From: Terrimesophilobacter bigeumensis
GTDB lineage: Bacteria > Actinomycetota > Actinomycetes > Actinomycetales > Microbacteriaceae
Direction of reading: 5' to 3'
Assembly: GCF_039537265.1 (NCBI RefSeq)
Contig: NZ_BAABAE010000002.1
Location: forward strand, 62,001-126,000
DNA length: 64,000 nt
Position numbers and translations under genes: made by a program. Under the pieces are notes generated by a model that was given only the letters and a program-made list of their open reading frames with translations, made no database searches and was not told the DNA's origin. Positions within the stretch are counted from its first letter, which is position 1; every line of letters starts with the position of its first letter. Shown one piece after another: positions 53,401 through 60,538 of the stretch.

Positions 53401-53775
53401 GGCGAGGGAGAGCTGCTTGCTGCCGCTGCCGCTGCCGCTGCTGTCGTCGGTGTCTACGAGGGCCGCTGCGAGCGGGAAATCGGTGAGGGTCCGCGTGATC
53501 TCGACGGAAGTGCCGTCGAACTCGTGGGCGAACAGTTGGTCGGCTGAAGCGGACTGCGCGGCTGGGTCGTCGCCCAGCTTCGTCTCGACCTGCACACCGC
53601 GCGCGGTCGGCGAGGCACTCGCGAAGTAGTCCCGGGTGCTCGCGGCGGCGGAGAAGTCGAGGTACCCGGTCAGGCCGACGATGAGGGCGGTGAGCACGAG
53701 CGCGACGGCCCCGACCGTGGCCAGGAGACCTGCTTGCGCAGCGGATCGGCGCGCGGCCAATCGGGTGCTGTGCAT
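50491..53775 (-). CDS. FtsX-like ABC permease (large extracytoplasmic domain), permease 1
   Basis: 1094 residues with the same architecture as permease 2: N-terminal helix (LLATVGAVALVLTALIVGLTG), a large outer domain with a Ser/Gly-rich stretch, several helices about residues 320-590, a second outer domain, and three C-terminal helices with basic loops (VARARRGEVVVLRAVGISARQQ, the FtsX cytosolic coupling helix). First gene of the operon; ATG at 53775 with GGAGGAG 5 nt upstream. The open frame upstream is translation of the 86-bp repeat (copy E). Confidence 0.87.
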   Translation of the reverse strand: MHSTRLAARRSAAQAGLLATVGAVALVLTALIVGLTGYLDFSAAASTRDYFASASPTARGVQVETKLGDDPAAQSASADQLFAHEFDGTSVEITRTLTDFPLAAALVDTDDSSGSGSGSKQLSLADGREARITPASDAGLTDYATLVDGAWPAAASGTDGNAGTADNPIPGALQADAARQLGLKVGDVLELGATGTAKSVEIVGTWLPKDAGDPRWFADSGATTGNAHPAGDGTESFGPLMVDEAVLPSLGPVPFVHWTIIVDANRVAPGDLAQLGQVATNLRQAIIDDDTIGKGDILVSGSLADTTTTVQRGLNSARGVTPVGILLAGLIGLIALVQLARLLSLARRPENALLRSRGASAQWLTATGIGEAVVVAVIGCALGYAAGSGALVGLFGVSAMAYAPWEFAALIAVAVLAIYGTTAFLDSIRLAQRDAVDDSGRTRAAATIGTAVLAVAAAAVAVWQSLLYGSPIVTTAQGGTTVDPLAVVAPTLALIAIALVLLVVFGPLTAAWQRIATRRPRLQPSYSARQVARGIGSYAVAVLVVSLAIGGVVIASGYSGSWRSLGDRNAELTAGADARITLTQSDLPLAGTEPVTGADFLGVAGVTDAVPVLSTPVTIGDNDSGRLTAIPAADIGAVVNDAEGTVDVATLESTLSGFEQRGVELPAGTTSLSLDATLSVIDPTTGEPATTKGYAGTTLWFQDSEGGISSTALPQLFVDSLEAGKSLTTPLTVKFAPSEATRWLVAIDYSVRADSNWLEMHYGGLVATTPSGAQPVALDTLGWMDLQYSAFANSTLMDADGLTLGLPGAQDGRNRLRMMDVGAQALAAGGVRFESPRSVPVVVTQEFADAYDLAVDDKLDLRFSGTGLVVTSTVAAIAPVLPGAPSPNQALADLNQLNDYLLRASPVVPRANQVWLSAGGPTVIDSEALDTSLPDGATIVTPANATDNSFAAPAELALWIAAIGCLLLAVISLGAVALTVARARRGEVVVLRAVGISARQQSRSRLGEFSAIVLISVVFGLVGGLLVSALTSANLARSAVLGIPSGLQATLAFAVIPGAGLLLIGLVIMLGIAVVSASRVRRQALDTDERLETR

Positions 53776-53879
53776 GAGGACTCCTCCGTGGGGTCCCGTT
53801 GAGACTATCAATCGAGGTGCCGACCGGCGTGCCGATCGGGGGCGTCGTCGATCCACTGTCGATCCAATCTCGACCCACT

Positions 53880-53965
53880 GTCCCAAATGAAGGCAATCCG
53901 ACGAATCTGGCGAGCACGCCCTATATATTTCGGCTGCCACCTGCCGGAGTGCCTTCATTTGGGAC
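53880..53965. repeat. 86-bp palindromic repeat, copy E
   Basis: Perfect 16-bp ends; 54-bp core with GCCGGAG at 48-54 but no ACGGGG at 25-30 and an AT-rich block (CTATATATTT). Lies between the divergent MacB-type operon and the ROK regulator. Confidence 0.95.
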
Positions 53966-54013
53966 ACACGAAAGGGAAAGGGCAGAAAAAAGTGCGCAAA
54001 GGCTGGACAGGAG

Positions 54014-54038
54014 TTTGTTTGTACGCTTTACTAACAAA
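54014..54038. promoter_or_regulatory. ROK regulator operator at its own start codon
   Basis: TTTGTTTGT-N7-ACTAACAAA (8 of 9 arm positions symmetric) directly abuts the ATG at 54039. NagC/XylR (ROK) operators are palindromes of similar make-up, so autoregulation is probable. Confidence 0.65.
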
Positions 54039-55289
54039 ATGACTGCAGCGGGAGCGCAGCGAAGCCTCCCCCCGAAGACCGCCCAGCCGACCAGCAGGGC
54101 GACTCGCGGATCCGGCTTCGCAGACCATACGAACCAGGGGTTCGCCTCCGGCCGTGCCCTGCGCCCGAGCGCCAAAGTGCTCCCGGAGCACGCCCGCAAT
54201 CACAACCGCTCGCTCGTGCTCCAGACCCTCTACCGGGCCGGCCAGCAGAGCCGCGCCGACATCGCCCGCAGCACCGGCCTCACCCGCGTCACGATCTCCG
54301 ACCTCGTCGGCGAGTTCATCGCCGAGGGTCTCATCGTCGAGACCGGCCAGCGCGAGGATGCCCGTCCGGGCAAGCCGGCCACCCTCCTCGACATCAACCG
54401 CTCGGCCTTCCAGATCGTCGGAATCGACTTGAGCGACTACGCCCTGTTCCGCGGCGCGCTCCTCGATCTCGAGGGGACCATCCTCGAGCGCAGGGAGGTC
54501 GCGCTCGCCGGTGCCACCGGCGACGAGGCCACCGCGAAGGTCGTCGACCTCGTCGGTCAGCTCATCGCGCTCGCCACGAGCCCGCTTCTCGGCGTCGGCG
54601 TCGGCTCGCCCGGCATCGTCGACCACGCGGGAACCGTGCTCTCCGCCCCCAACCTCGGATGGACGGACCTGCCGCTGCAGACGGAACTCGCCCAGCAGTT
54701 CTCCCTCCCGGTCATCGTCGGCAACGACGCGAACGCCGCCGTGCTCGCGGAGCACAGTTTCGGCGGCGCCGACCGCGACATGATGCTCGTCAAGATCGGG
54801 CACGGTGTCGGCGCCGGCCTCCTCCTCGGCGGCAACCCGCTCTACGGCAGCCGCTTCGCCGCGGGTGAGATCGGCCACGTCGTCGTCGGTACGGAGGGCG
54901 GCCTGCCCTGCGTGTGTGGCAAGTCCGGATGCCTCGAGACCTGGCTCGCCGCCCCGCGGCTGGACGCGGCGCTCGCGGCGGCTGCGGCATCCGGAAGCCC
55001 GGCAGAGGTCGAGAGCGCGCAGGAGGCCGTGCTCACCGAGGCCGGCCGCCACCTCGGCATCGCCCTCGCCTTCGTCGTCGGAGCGCTCAATCTCGCCGAG
55101 ATCGTGTTGAGCGGTCCGACCCACCTGCTTGATGGCCCGCTCGCCGCGGCGACCATCGAAACACTCCGCAATCGCACGATGGCCGAATTCCACGGCGATC
55201 TGACGCTGCGGATGACAACGCTCGGAGAGGACATCGTCGTGCGCGGCGCTGCCGTGATGGTGCTCTCCGGGCAACTAGGGGTCTCCTGA
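54039..55289 (+). CDS. ROK-family transcriptional regulator (NagC/XylR type)
   Basis: 416 residues. Winged HTH near residues 65-110 (QSRADIARSTGLTRVTISDLV), then a ROK sugar-binding/kinase-like domain with VGIDLSDY in place of the ATP loop, LGVGVGSPGIVD, GNDANAAVLAEHSFGGA, and the zinc motif CVCGKSGCLE. The regulator heads a gene set for amino-sugar import and degradation; the effector is probably GlcNAc-6-phosphate or a related sugar, by analogy with NagC. The ATG at 54039 is chosen because the operator abuts it. Confidence 0.88.
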   Translation: MTAAGAQRSLPPKTAQPTSRATRGSGFADHTNQGFASGRALRPSAKVLPEHARNHNRSLVLQTLYRAGQQSRADIARSTGLTRVTISDLVGEFIAEGLIVETGQREDARPGKPATLLDINRSAFQIVGIDLSDYALFRGALLDLEGTILERREVALAGATGDEATAKVVDLVGQLIALATSPLLGVGVGSPGIVDHAGTVLSAPNLGWTDLPLQTELAQQFSLPVIVGNDANAAVLAEHSFGGADRDMMLVKIGHGVGAGLLLGGNPLYGSRFAAGEIGHVVVGTEGGLPCVCGKSGCLETWLAAPRLDAALAAAAASGSPAEVESAQEAVLTEAGRHLGIALAFVVGALNLAEIVLSGPTHLLDGPLAAATIETLRNRTMAEFHGDLTLRMTTLGEDIVVRGAAVMVLSGQLGVS

Positions 55290-55326
55290 TCCCGCGCACC
55301 ACGGGGTGTCCGGCAACTCGCTGGCA

Positions 55327-55344
55327 CCATCGCCCTAGGAAAGG
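55327..55344 (+). repeat. 18-bp direct repeat before the binding-protein gene
   Basis: CCATCGCCCTAGGAAAGG, identical to 56693-56710. Here its GGAAAGG end serves as the Shine-Dalgarno region for the binding-protein gene at 55353. Confidence 0.85.
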
Positions 55345-55352
55345 AAAACACA

Positions 55353-56624
55353 ATGAGGAAGCTCAGCTTCGCGGCCATCGCGGCCGCCGCTGCGATCACC
55401 CTCGCGGGTTGCGCCGGAGGTGGGACCGACACTCCTGCCGCCGACGAGGGCCCGGCTGATATTCGCGTCTGGCTGGTGGGCACCGATACTCCGCAGGAGG
55501 CTCGCGACTACCTGAAGACCACGTTCGAGGCCGAGAACCCCGGTTCGACGCTCACGATCGAGGAGCAGTCCTGGACCGGGCTCGTCGACAAGCTCACCAC
55601 TAGCCTGTCGGGCAGCGACAGCCCGGATGTCGTGGAGGTCGGAAACACGCAGGCGGCGGCATTCACGTCGTCGGGCGCGTTCCTCGACCTGACCGACCAG
55701 TACGAGGCGCTCGGCGGGGACGACCTGCTGCCCGGCTTCGTCGAGGCCGGCAGCTACGACGGCAAGTTCTACGCCGCACCGCTCTACTCCGGCTCGCGTC
55801 TCGTCTTCTACAAGAAGGACGCGCTCGCCGCATCCGGCCTGTCGGTACCGACGACCCTCGCCGAGTACATCTCCAACGCGGAGAAGCTCGCGGCGGACAA
55901 CCCGGGCGACTCCGGGCTGTGGTGGCCGGGCCAGGACTGGTACAACGCTCTCCCCTTCATCTGGGAGAACGGTGGCGAGATCGCGACCTTCGCCGACGGC
56001 AAGTGGTCGGCGCAGTTCTCATCGGCGGGGTCCATCAAGGGTCTCGAGCAGGTCCAGGAGCTCATGACGAAGGCGTCGACCGCGCCGAAGGACGGCAACG
56101 AGACCAACCCGCAGGTCGGATTCTGTGAGGGCACGACCCTTCAGCTCTCCGCTCCGAGCTGGGTCAAGTGGTCGATCCTCGCCGCAGCGGATGCTGAAAC
56201 GCCCGGATGCCCGGACCAGGAGTCGAACCTCGGCGTCTACGCGCTCCCGGGTGCGAACGGCGGGGCCGCGCAGGTCTTCGCCGGTGGATCGAACATCGCC
56301 GTCGCGGCGAAGTCGGCCCACCCCGGGCTCGCGACGAAGGCGCTCGCCATCATCCTGAGCGACGAGTTCCAGACGATCTACGGCAAGAACGGCCTCGTGC
56401 CGGCCAAGGTCTCGCTCGCGAGCACCGTCGGAACGGATGAGGTCGCGCAGGCGATCTCCTCGGCCGCCGGCAACGCCCGCCTCACCCCGGCGTCGCCCAA
56501 GTGGGCCGATGTCGAGGCATCCGGTGCGCTGACCGACTTCTTCGTGCAGATCGCGCAGGGCGGGGACATCCCGAGTCTCGCCAAGGCGCTCGACGAGAAG
56601 ATCGACGGCATCCTGAACGGCTAG
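55353..56624 (+). CDS. Sugar ABC transporter substrate-binding lipoprotein
   Basis: 423 residues. Signal peptide with lipobox ITLAGC (Cys at residue 20), so membrane-anchored outside the cytosol. Bilobal extracellular solute-binding protein family 1 fold: EIRVWL-type start (ADIRVWLVGTDTP), SGSDSPDVVEVGN, PLYSGSRLVFYKKDAL, and QVFAGGSNIAVAAKSAHP. Next to two permeases, a ROK kinase and nagB/nagA, so the ligand is probably an amino sugar or chito-oligosaccharide. No ATPase gene is present in the cluster; a shared MsiK-like ATPase elsewhere is likely. Confidence 0.9.
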   Translation: MRKLSFAAIAAAAAITLAGCAGGGTDTPAADEGPADIRVWLVGTDTPQEARDYLKTTFEAENPGSTLTIEEQSWTGLVDKLTTSLSGSDSPDVVEVGNTQAAAFTSSGAFLDLTDQYEALGGDDLLPGFVEAGSYDGKFYAAPLYSGSRLVFYKKDALAASGLSVPTTLAEYISNAEKLAADNPGDSGLWWPGQDWYNALPFIWENGGEIATFADGKWSAQFSSAGSIKGLEQVQELMTKASTAPKDGNETNPQVGFCEGTTLQLSAPSWVKWSILAAADAETPGCPDQESNLGVYALPGANGGAAQVFAGGSNIAVAAKSAHPGLATKALAIILSDEFQTIYGKNGLVPAKVSLASTVGTDEVAQAISSAAGNARLTPASPKWADVEASGALTDFFVQIAQGGDIPSLAKALDEKIDGILNG

Positions 56625-56641
56625 CCGAACCAACCAGCACA

Positions 56642-56682
56642 GGGATGCTCGGCGTGACCGTGCATGTCGCGCCGAGCATCCC
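56642..56682. terminator. Hairpin between binding-protein and permease genes
   Basis: GGGATGCTCGGCG and CGCCGAGCATCCC form a 13-bp perfect stem with a 15-nt loop, followed by TTCATACT. It lies just after the binding-protein stop and would attenuate or protect the transcript, giving more binding protein than permease. Confidence 0.65.
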
Positions 56683-56692
56683 TTCATACTGC

Positions 56693-56710
56693 CCATCGCC
56701 CTAGGAAAGG
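56693..56710 (+). repeat. 18-bp direct repeat upstream of the permease genes
   Basis: Exact copy of the element at 55327. Here it lies 54 bp before the permease start, so it is not its ribosome binding site. It suggests duplication of an upstream control or leader region. Confidence 0.8.
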
Positions 56711-56764
56711 TCGGGGCACAAGGCTTATCTTAAGCGTCCATCGACTCATGCGGGAGGATCGACC

Positions 56765-57745
56765 ATGTCGTCACTGACTGCTGCGCCTCCCGAGGCGCTG
56801 CCAGGACCTGGGCCGGATCGCGGGCCGGATCCCCAGCCGAAGGCATCCGCCGCGAAGCACCGCGCCGGGTTCACGCCTTACATGCTGCTCATTCCGGCAT
56901 CCGTCGTGCTGCTCGTCGTCGTCGGCTGGCCGCTCATCCAGCTGTTCATCATCTCCTTCCAGGAGTTCGGCCGCGCCCAGGTCTTCGGCGCCCCCGCACC
57001 GTTCATCGGCCTCGACAACTACACCAAGGTGCTCACCGACCCTGCGTTCTGGAACGTCATGGTCCGCAGCATCCTGTTCTGCGTCGTCAATGTCGTCGTC
57101 ACGATGGTCGGTGGCACGCTCGTCGCACTGCTCATGACGAGGCTGGGCAAGTTCTTCCGCGTGCTCATGTCGGTGGGACTGCTGCTGGCCTGGGCGATGC
57201 CCGCACTCACCGCGACGATCGTCTGGGGCTGGATGTTCGACACCTCGTACGGTGTCGTCAACTACGCGCTCACCAACTTCTTCGGGCTGGACTTCCACGC
57301 CCACTCCTGGCTCATCAACCCGCTGAGCTTCTTCTTCGTCGCCACGCTCATCATCGTCTGGGGCGCCATCCCCTTCGTCGCGTTCACGGTCTACGCGGGG
57401 CTCACCCAGATCCCGGACGAGATCATGGAGGCCGCCCAGCTCGACGGGGCGCGCAGCACCCAGCGGTTCCGGCTCATCACCTTCCCGTACCTCCGGTCCA
57501 TCTTCCTCGTCGTCACGATCCTGCAGGTCATCTGGGACCTGCGCGTGTTCACGCAGATCTACGCGCTGCAGGGGATCGGCGGCATCCGGGAGCAGACCTC
57601 GACGCTCGGCGTCTACATCTACCAGGTTGCGCTCGGCTCCGGCGAGTACGGCATCGGCGGGGCGATCGCCGTCATCACCGTGTTCTTCATGATGGCCATC
57701 TCGCTCTACTACGTGCGACAGAGCCTCAAGGAGGAGCAACTGTGA
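56765..57745 (+). CDS. Sugar ABC transporter permease (MalF type)
   Basis: 326 residues, six predicted helices, with the EAA coupling loop EIMEAAQLDGARSTQRFRLITFPYL near residue 220. The N-terminus (residues 1-35) is an unusual Pro/Gly-rich cytosolic segment. Partner of the next gene; overlaps it by 4 nt (GTGA). Confidence 0.92.
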   Translation: MSSLTAAPPEALPGPGPDRGPDPQPKASAAKHRAGFTPYMLLIPASVVLLVVVGWPLIQLFIISFQEFGRAQVFGAPAPFIGLDNYTKVLTDPAFWNVMVRSILFCVVNVVVTMVGGTLVALLMTRLGKFFRVLMSVGLLLAWAMPALTATIVWGWMFDTSYGVVNYALTNFFGLDFHAHSWLINPLSFFFVATLIIVWGAIPFVAFTVYAGLTQIPDEIMEAAQLDGARSTQRFRLITFPYLRSIFLVVTILQVIWDLRVFTQIYALQGIGGIREQTSTLGVYIYQVALGSGEYGIGGAIAVITVFFMMAISLYYVRQSLKEEQL

Positions 57746-58671
57746 GCACTGCATCCGCGTCCGTCTCCGTCTCGAAGTCGACTCCGGCTCCGGAGCCGGC
57801 CCGCGGCACGCCTGCTCGCAGCACCGCGAAGCTGCGCAAGCGCCTCATGTCGATCGTGCTGAGCGCGACCGCGGTCGTCGTGTTCGCGTTCTCGGCCTTC
57901 CCCGTCTACTGGATGGTGCAGACCTCGTTCCAGCCGAACAACGAGATCATCGGCTCCGAGGTCAACTTCTGGCCGGAGACCTTCACCTTCCGCAACTACG
58001 AGACGGTGCTGTTCGCGACCGACCGGGCGCAGTTCCTGCCCGCCCTCGGCAACTCGCTCGTCGTGACGATCGCGACCGTCGTCATCGCGCTCGTGTTCGC
58101 GTTCCTCGCTTCGCTCGCGGTCACCCGGTTCCGGTTCCGCAGCCGCAAGTCGTTCATTCTCACGATCCTCGTGGTGCAGATGATCCCCGGCGAGGCGATG
58201 ATCGTCTCCACCTACCGGGTGCTCGACGACTGGGCGCTGCTCAACACGATCGCCGGCCTCACCCTCGTCTACGTCGCCACCGTGCTGCCCTTCACGATCT
58301 GGACCCTGCGCGGTTTCGTGAACGGCGTCCCCGTCGACCTCGAGGAGGCGGCGATGATCGACGGGCTCTCTCGCACCGGCGCGTTCTGGAAGATCACCTT
58401 CCCGCTCCTGGCTCCCGGCCTCGTCGCGACCGGCGTGTTCGGGTTCATCCAGGCCTGGAACGAGTTCCTGCTCGCCCTCGTCGTCATGTCGCGCCCCGAC
58501 ATGATGACCCTCCCGGTCTGGCTGCGCACCTTCCAGGTCGCGCACGGCACCACGAATTGGGCCGCCATCATGGCAGGGTCGACGCTCATGTCGATTCCCG
58601 TGATCGTGTTCTTCCTCGTCATCCAGGGACGGATGACGCAGGGCCTCGTGAGCGGGGCGGTCAAGGGATGA
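57742..58671 (+). CDS. Sugar ABC transporter permease (MalG type)
   Basis: 309 residues, six predicted helices, EAA loop DLEEAAMIDGLSRTGAFWKITFPLL near residue 195, and a MalG-like VYWMVQTSFQP near the first helix. GTG start overlaps the stop of the first permease; its stop overlaps the start of the ROK kinase (ATGA), so import and phosphorylation are translated as one unit. Confidence 0.92.
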   Translation: MSTASASVSVSKSTPAPEPARGTPARSTAKLRKRLMSIVLSATAVVVFAFSAFPVYWMVQTSFQPNNEIIGSEVNFWPETFTFRNYETVLFATDRAQFLPALGNSLVVTIATVVIALVFAFLASLAVTRFRFRSRKSFILTILVVQMIPGEAMIVSTYRVLDDWALLNTIAGLTLVYVATVLPFTIWTLRGFVNGVPVDLEEAAMIDGLSRTGAFWKITFPLLAPGLVATGVFGFIQAWNEFLLALVVMSRPDMMTLPVWLRTFQVAHGTTNWAAIMAGSTLMSIPVIVFFLVIQGRMTQGLVSGAVKG

Positions 58672-59660
58672 AGGGCGAAGAATCAGAATTGCACATCGGC
58701 ATCGACATCGGCGGCACCAAGACGGATGCGGTCGTCATCGACGAGCGCGGCGCCATGCTGCAGCAACTGCGGCTCACGACGGGCTATGGTCCGGATGCCG
58801 TGCTGCAGACCGCCGTCGACGCCGTGACGCGCGTGGCCGAGCTGGCCGGCATCCGAGTGGACGAGGCCGTGTCGATCGGGATCGGGGTTCCAGGGCGGGT
58901 GGATGCCGCTGCCGGTCGCGTCGCGCACGCCGTCAACCTGGGTGTCGACGGCCTCGACCTCGGTGCGGAACTCTCCGCTCGCCTCGGCAGCCCGGTGCGT
59001 ATCGAGAACGACGTCAACGCCGCGGCGCTCGGCGCCTACCATCTGCTCGAGGCGGAGGGCTGGCCGGCGGGGACCGGCACGGACTGGCCCGCAGGGCATG
59101 AGCACTCGATGGCCTACCTCAACCTCGGCACCGGCCTCGCCGCCGGCATCGTCGTCGCCGGCCGATTGTGGCGCGGATCGCGCGGAACAGCCGGTGAGAT
59201 CGGGCACATCCCGGTGGACCCGGCCGGACCGCTGTGCCCCTGCGGCCAGCGCGGCTGTCTCGAGCTCATGGCCTCCGGGTCGGCGATCGCGAGGCAGTGG
59301 CCGACCGAGCACCCGCAGCCCGCGCAGCAGCTCTTCGAGGCCGCGGGGGCCGGCGATCCGCTCGCGATCGAGGTGCGGACGCGCCTGCTCGAGAACGTGG
59401 CGTCGGCGGTGCGCGTGCTCGTGCTGACGGTGGACGTGGATGTCGTCGTCATCGGCGGCGGCATCGCCTCCCTCGGCTCGGCCCTGCTCGACGGGGTGAG
59501 GTCGGTGCTCGCGCATCGCGCCCAGGAGTCGCCGTTCCTCGCTTCGCTCGAACTGGCCGACCGGGTGCGTCTCATGCCCACCGGCTTCCCGTCGGCGGCC
59601 GTGGGGGCGGCCTTCGTGGGTGCGAGCGCCGATGCCGACGCGGTCGAGTTGAGCCGATAG
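58668..59660 (+). CDS. ROK-family sugar kinase (probable N-acetylglucosamine kinase)
   Basis: 330 residues. ATP loop GIDIGGTKTDAVV at residues 11-23, sugar-binding ENDVNAAALGAY, LNLGTGLAAGIVV, GTAGEIGHIPVD with catalytic-region His, and zinc motif CPCGQRGCLE. No DNA-binding domain, unlike the ROK regulator upstream. Position between permeases and nagB suggests it phosphorylates GlcNAc or glucosamine at C6 after ABC import; glucose kinase activity cannot be excluded. Confidence 0.87.
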   Translation: MKGEESELHIGIDIGGTKTDAVVIDERGAMLQQLRLTTGYGPDAVLQTAVDAVTRVAELAGIRVDEAVSIGIGVPGRVDAAAGRVAHAVNLGVDGLDLGAELSARLGSPVRIENDVNAAALGAYHLLEAEGWPAGTGTDWPAGHEHSMAYLNLGTGLAAGIVVAGRLWRGSRGTAGEIGHIPVDPAGPLCPCGQRGCLELMASGSAIARQWPTEHPQPAQQLFEAAGAGDPLAIEVRTRLLENVASAVRVLVLTVDVDVVVIGGGIASLGSALLDGVRSVLAHRAQESPFLASLELADRVRLMPTGFPSAAVGAAFVGASADADAVELSR

Positions 59661-59663
59661 GGT
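59658..59663 (+). promoter_or_regulatory. -10 box of a leaderless internal promoter, nagB
   Basis: TAGGGT overlaps the kinase stop and ends 6 nt before the GTG at 59670. Confidence 0.5.
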
Positions 59664-59669
59664 CGACTT

Positions 59670-60440
59670 GTGGCTGAAGTGGTGATCGTCCGCGACGCGG
59701 AAGAGGCGGGCGTGATCGCCGCCGACGCGATCGAACGGCTCGTGCGGGCGACTCCGGATGCCGTGCTCGGTCTCGCGACCGGCTCCACACCGCTCACCAC
59801 CTGGGCCGCGCTCGCCGCTCGCGGGCTCGACCTGTCGCGCGTGCGCGGTTTCGCCCTCGACGAGTACGTGGGGCTTCCTCCCGGGCATCCGGAGTCCTAT
59901 CGCGCGGTCATCGACCGTGAGGTCGTCGCCACGCTCGGGCTCCCCCCTGGGCTCGTCCATGTCCCCGGTGACAGCGGCCCGATCGAGACAGCGGGCGACG
60001 ACTACGAGAAGGCCATCCATGCCGCAGGTGGAATAGACCTGCAGGTGCTGGGGATCGGCCGCACCGGCCACATCGGCTTCAACGAGCCCGGCTCGTCCTT
60101 CGCCTCGCTCACCCGCGTCAAGACCCTCACCGAGCAGACCCGTCGCGACAATGCACGGTTCTTCCCCTCGCTCGACGCCGTGCCGACGCACTGCATCACG
60201 CAGGGGCTCGGGACGATCCTTCGCGCGCGCCACCTCGTGCTCCTCGCGTTCGGGGAGGGGAAAGCGGATGCCGTGGCCGGCGCGGTCGAGGGACCGCTCA
60301 CCTCGAGCCTCCCCGGCTCGGCCATCCAGTTGCACCCGCGCGTGACCGTGATCGTCGACGAGGCCGCCGCGTCAGGGCTCGCGAACGCGGACTACTACCG
60401 TCGGGCCTGGGACAGCCGGCTGGACTGGGAGAAGAACTAG
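59670..60440 (+). CDS. nagB: Glucosamine-6-phosphate deaminase
   Basis: 256 residues: converts glucosamine 6-phosphate to fructose 6-phosphate and ammonia. Motifs: LGLATGSTPLTTW near residue 33, FALDEYVGLPPGHPESY (catalytic Asp) near 67, LGIGRTGHIGFNEPGSSF near 127, and LLAFGEGKADAV. Slightly shorter than E. coli NagB (266), without the allosteric C-terminal extension. GTG start. It supplies the final step of the amino-sugar route in this cluster. Confidence 0.95.
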   Translation: MAEVVIVRDAEEAGVIAADAIERLVRATPDAVLGLATGSTPLTTWAALAARGLDLSRVRGFALDEYVGLPPGHPESYRAVIDREVVATLGLPPGLVHVPGDSGPIETAGDDYEKAIHAAGGIDLQVLGIGRTGHIGFNEPGSSFASLTRVKTLTEQTRRDNARFFPSLDAVPTHCITQGLGTILRARHLVLLAFGEGKADAVAGAVEGPLTSSLPGSAIQLHPRVTVIVDEAAASGLANADYYRRAWDSRLDWEKN

Positions 60441-60444
60441 CGCT

Positions 60445-60508
60445 CCGCGAACTGCGGCAAGTTCGAGGTCGAAACCTCGGCGCACCCCGAAGTCGCCGCA
60501 GTTCGCGG
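60445..60508. repeat. 64-bp palindrome between nagB and nagA
   Basis: Perfect 14-bp arms CCGCGAACTGCGGC and GCCGCAGTTCGCGG with a 36-nt interior that contains its own hairpin (GAGGT-CGAA-ACCTC). Between convergent genes, so it may be a bidirectional terminator. Its structure, conserved-looking arms around a variable interior, also resembles the 86-bp family, though the sequence is different. Single copy in the window. Confidence 0.75.
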
Positions 60509-60538
60509 GCTGCCACCACCGCACTTGCCTGGCCGGGC

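Noticed and set aside
53776..53967. Longer N-terminus of permease 1
   Set aside because: Upstream codons come from repeat copy E; the ATG at 53775 has an excellent Shine-Dalgarno.
56110..56134. Possible further fragment of the 86-bp family (antisense PSFGA-like translation in the binding-protein gene)
   Set aside because: The nucleotide match to the 16-bp ends is not there; coincidence of translated residues.
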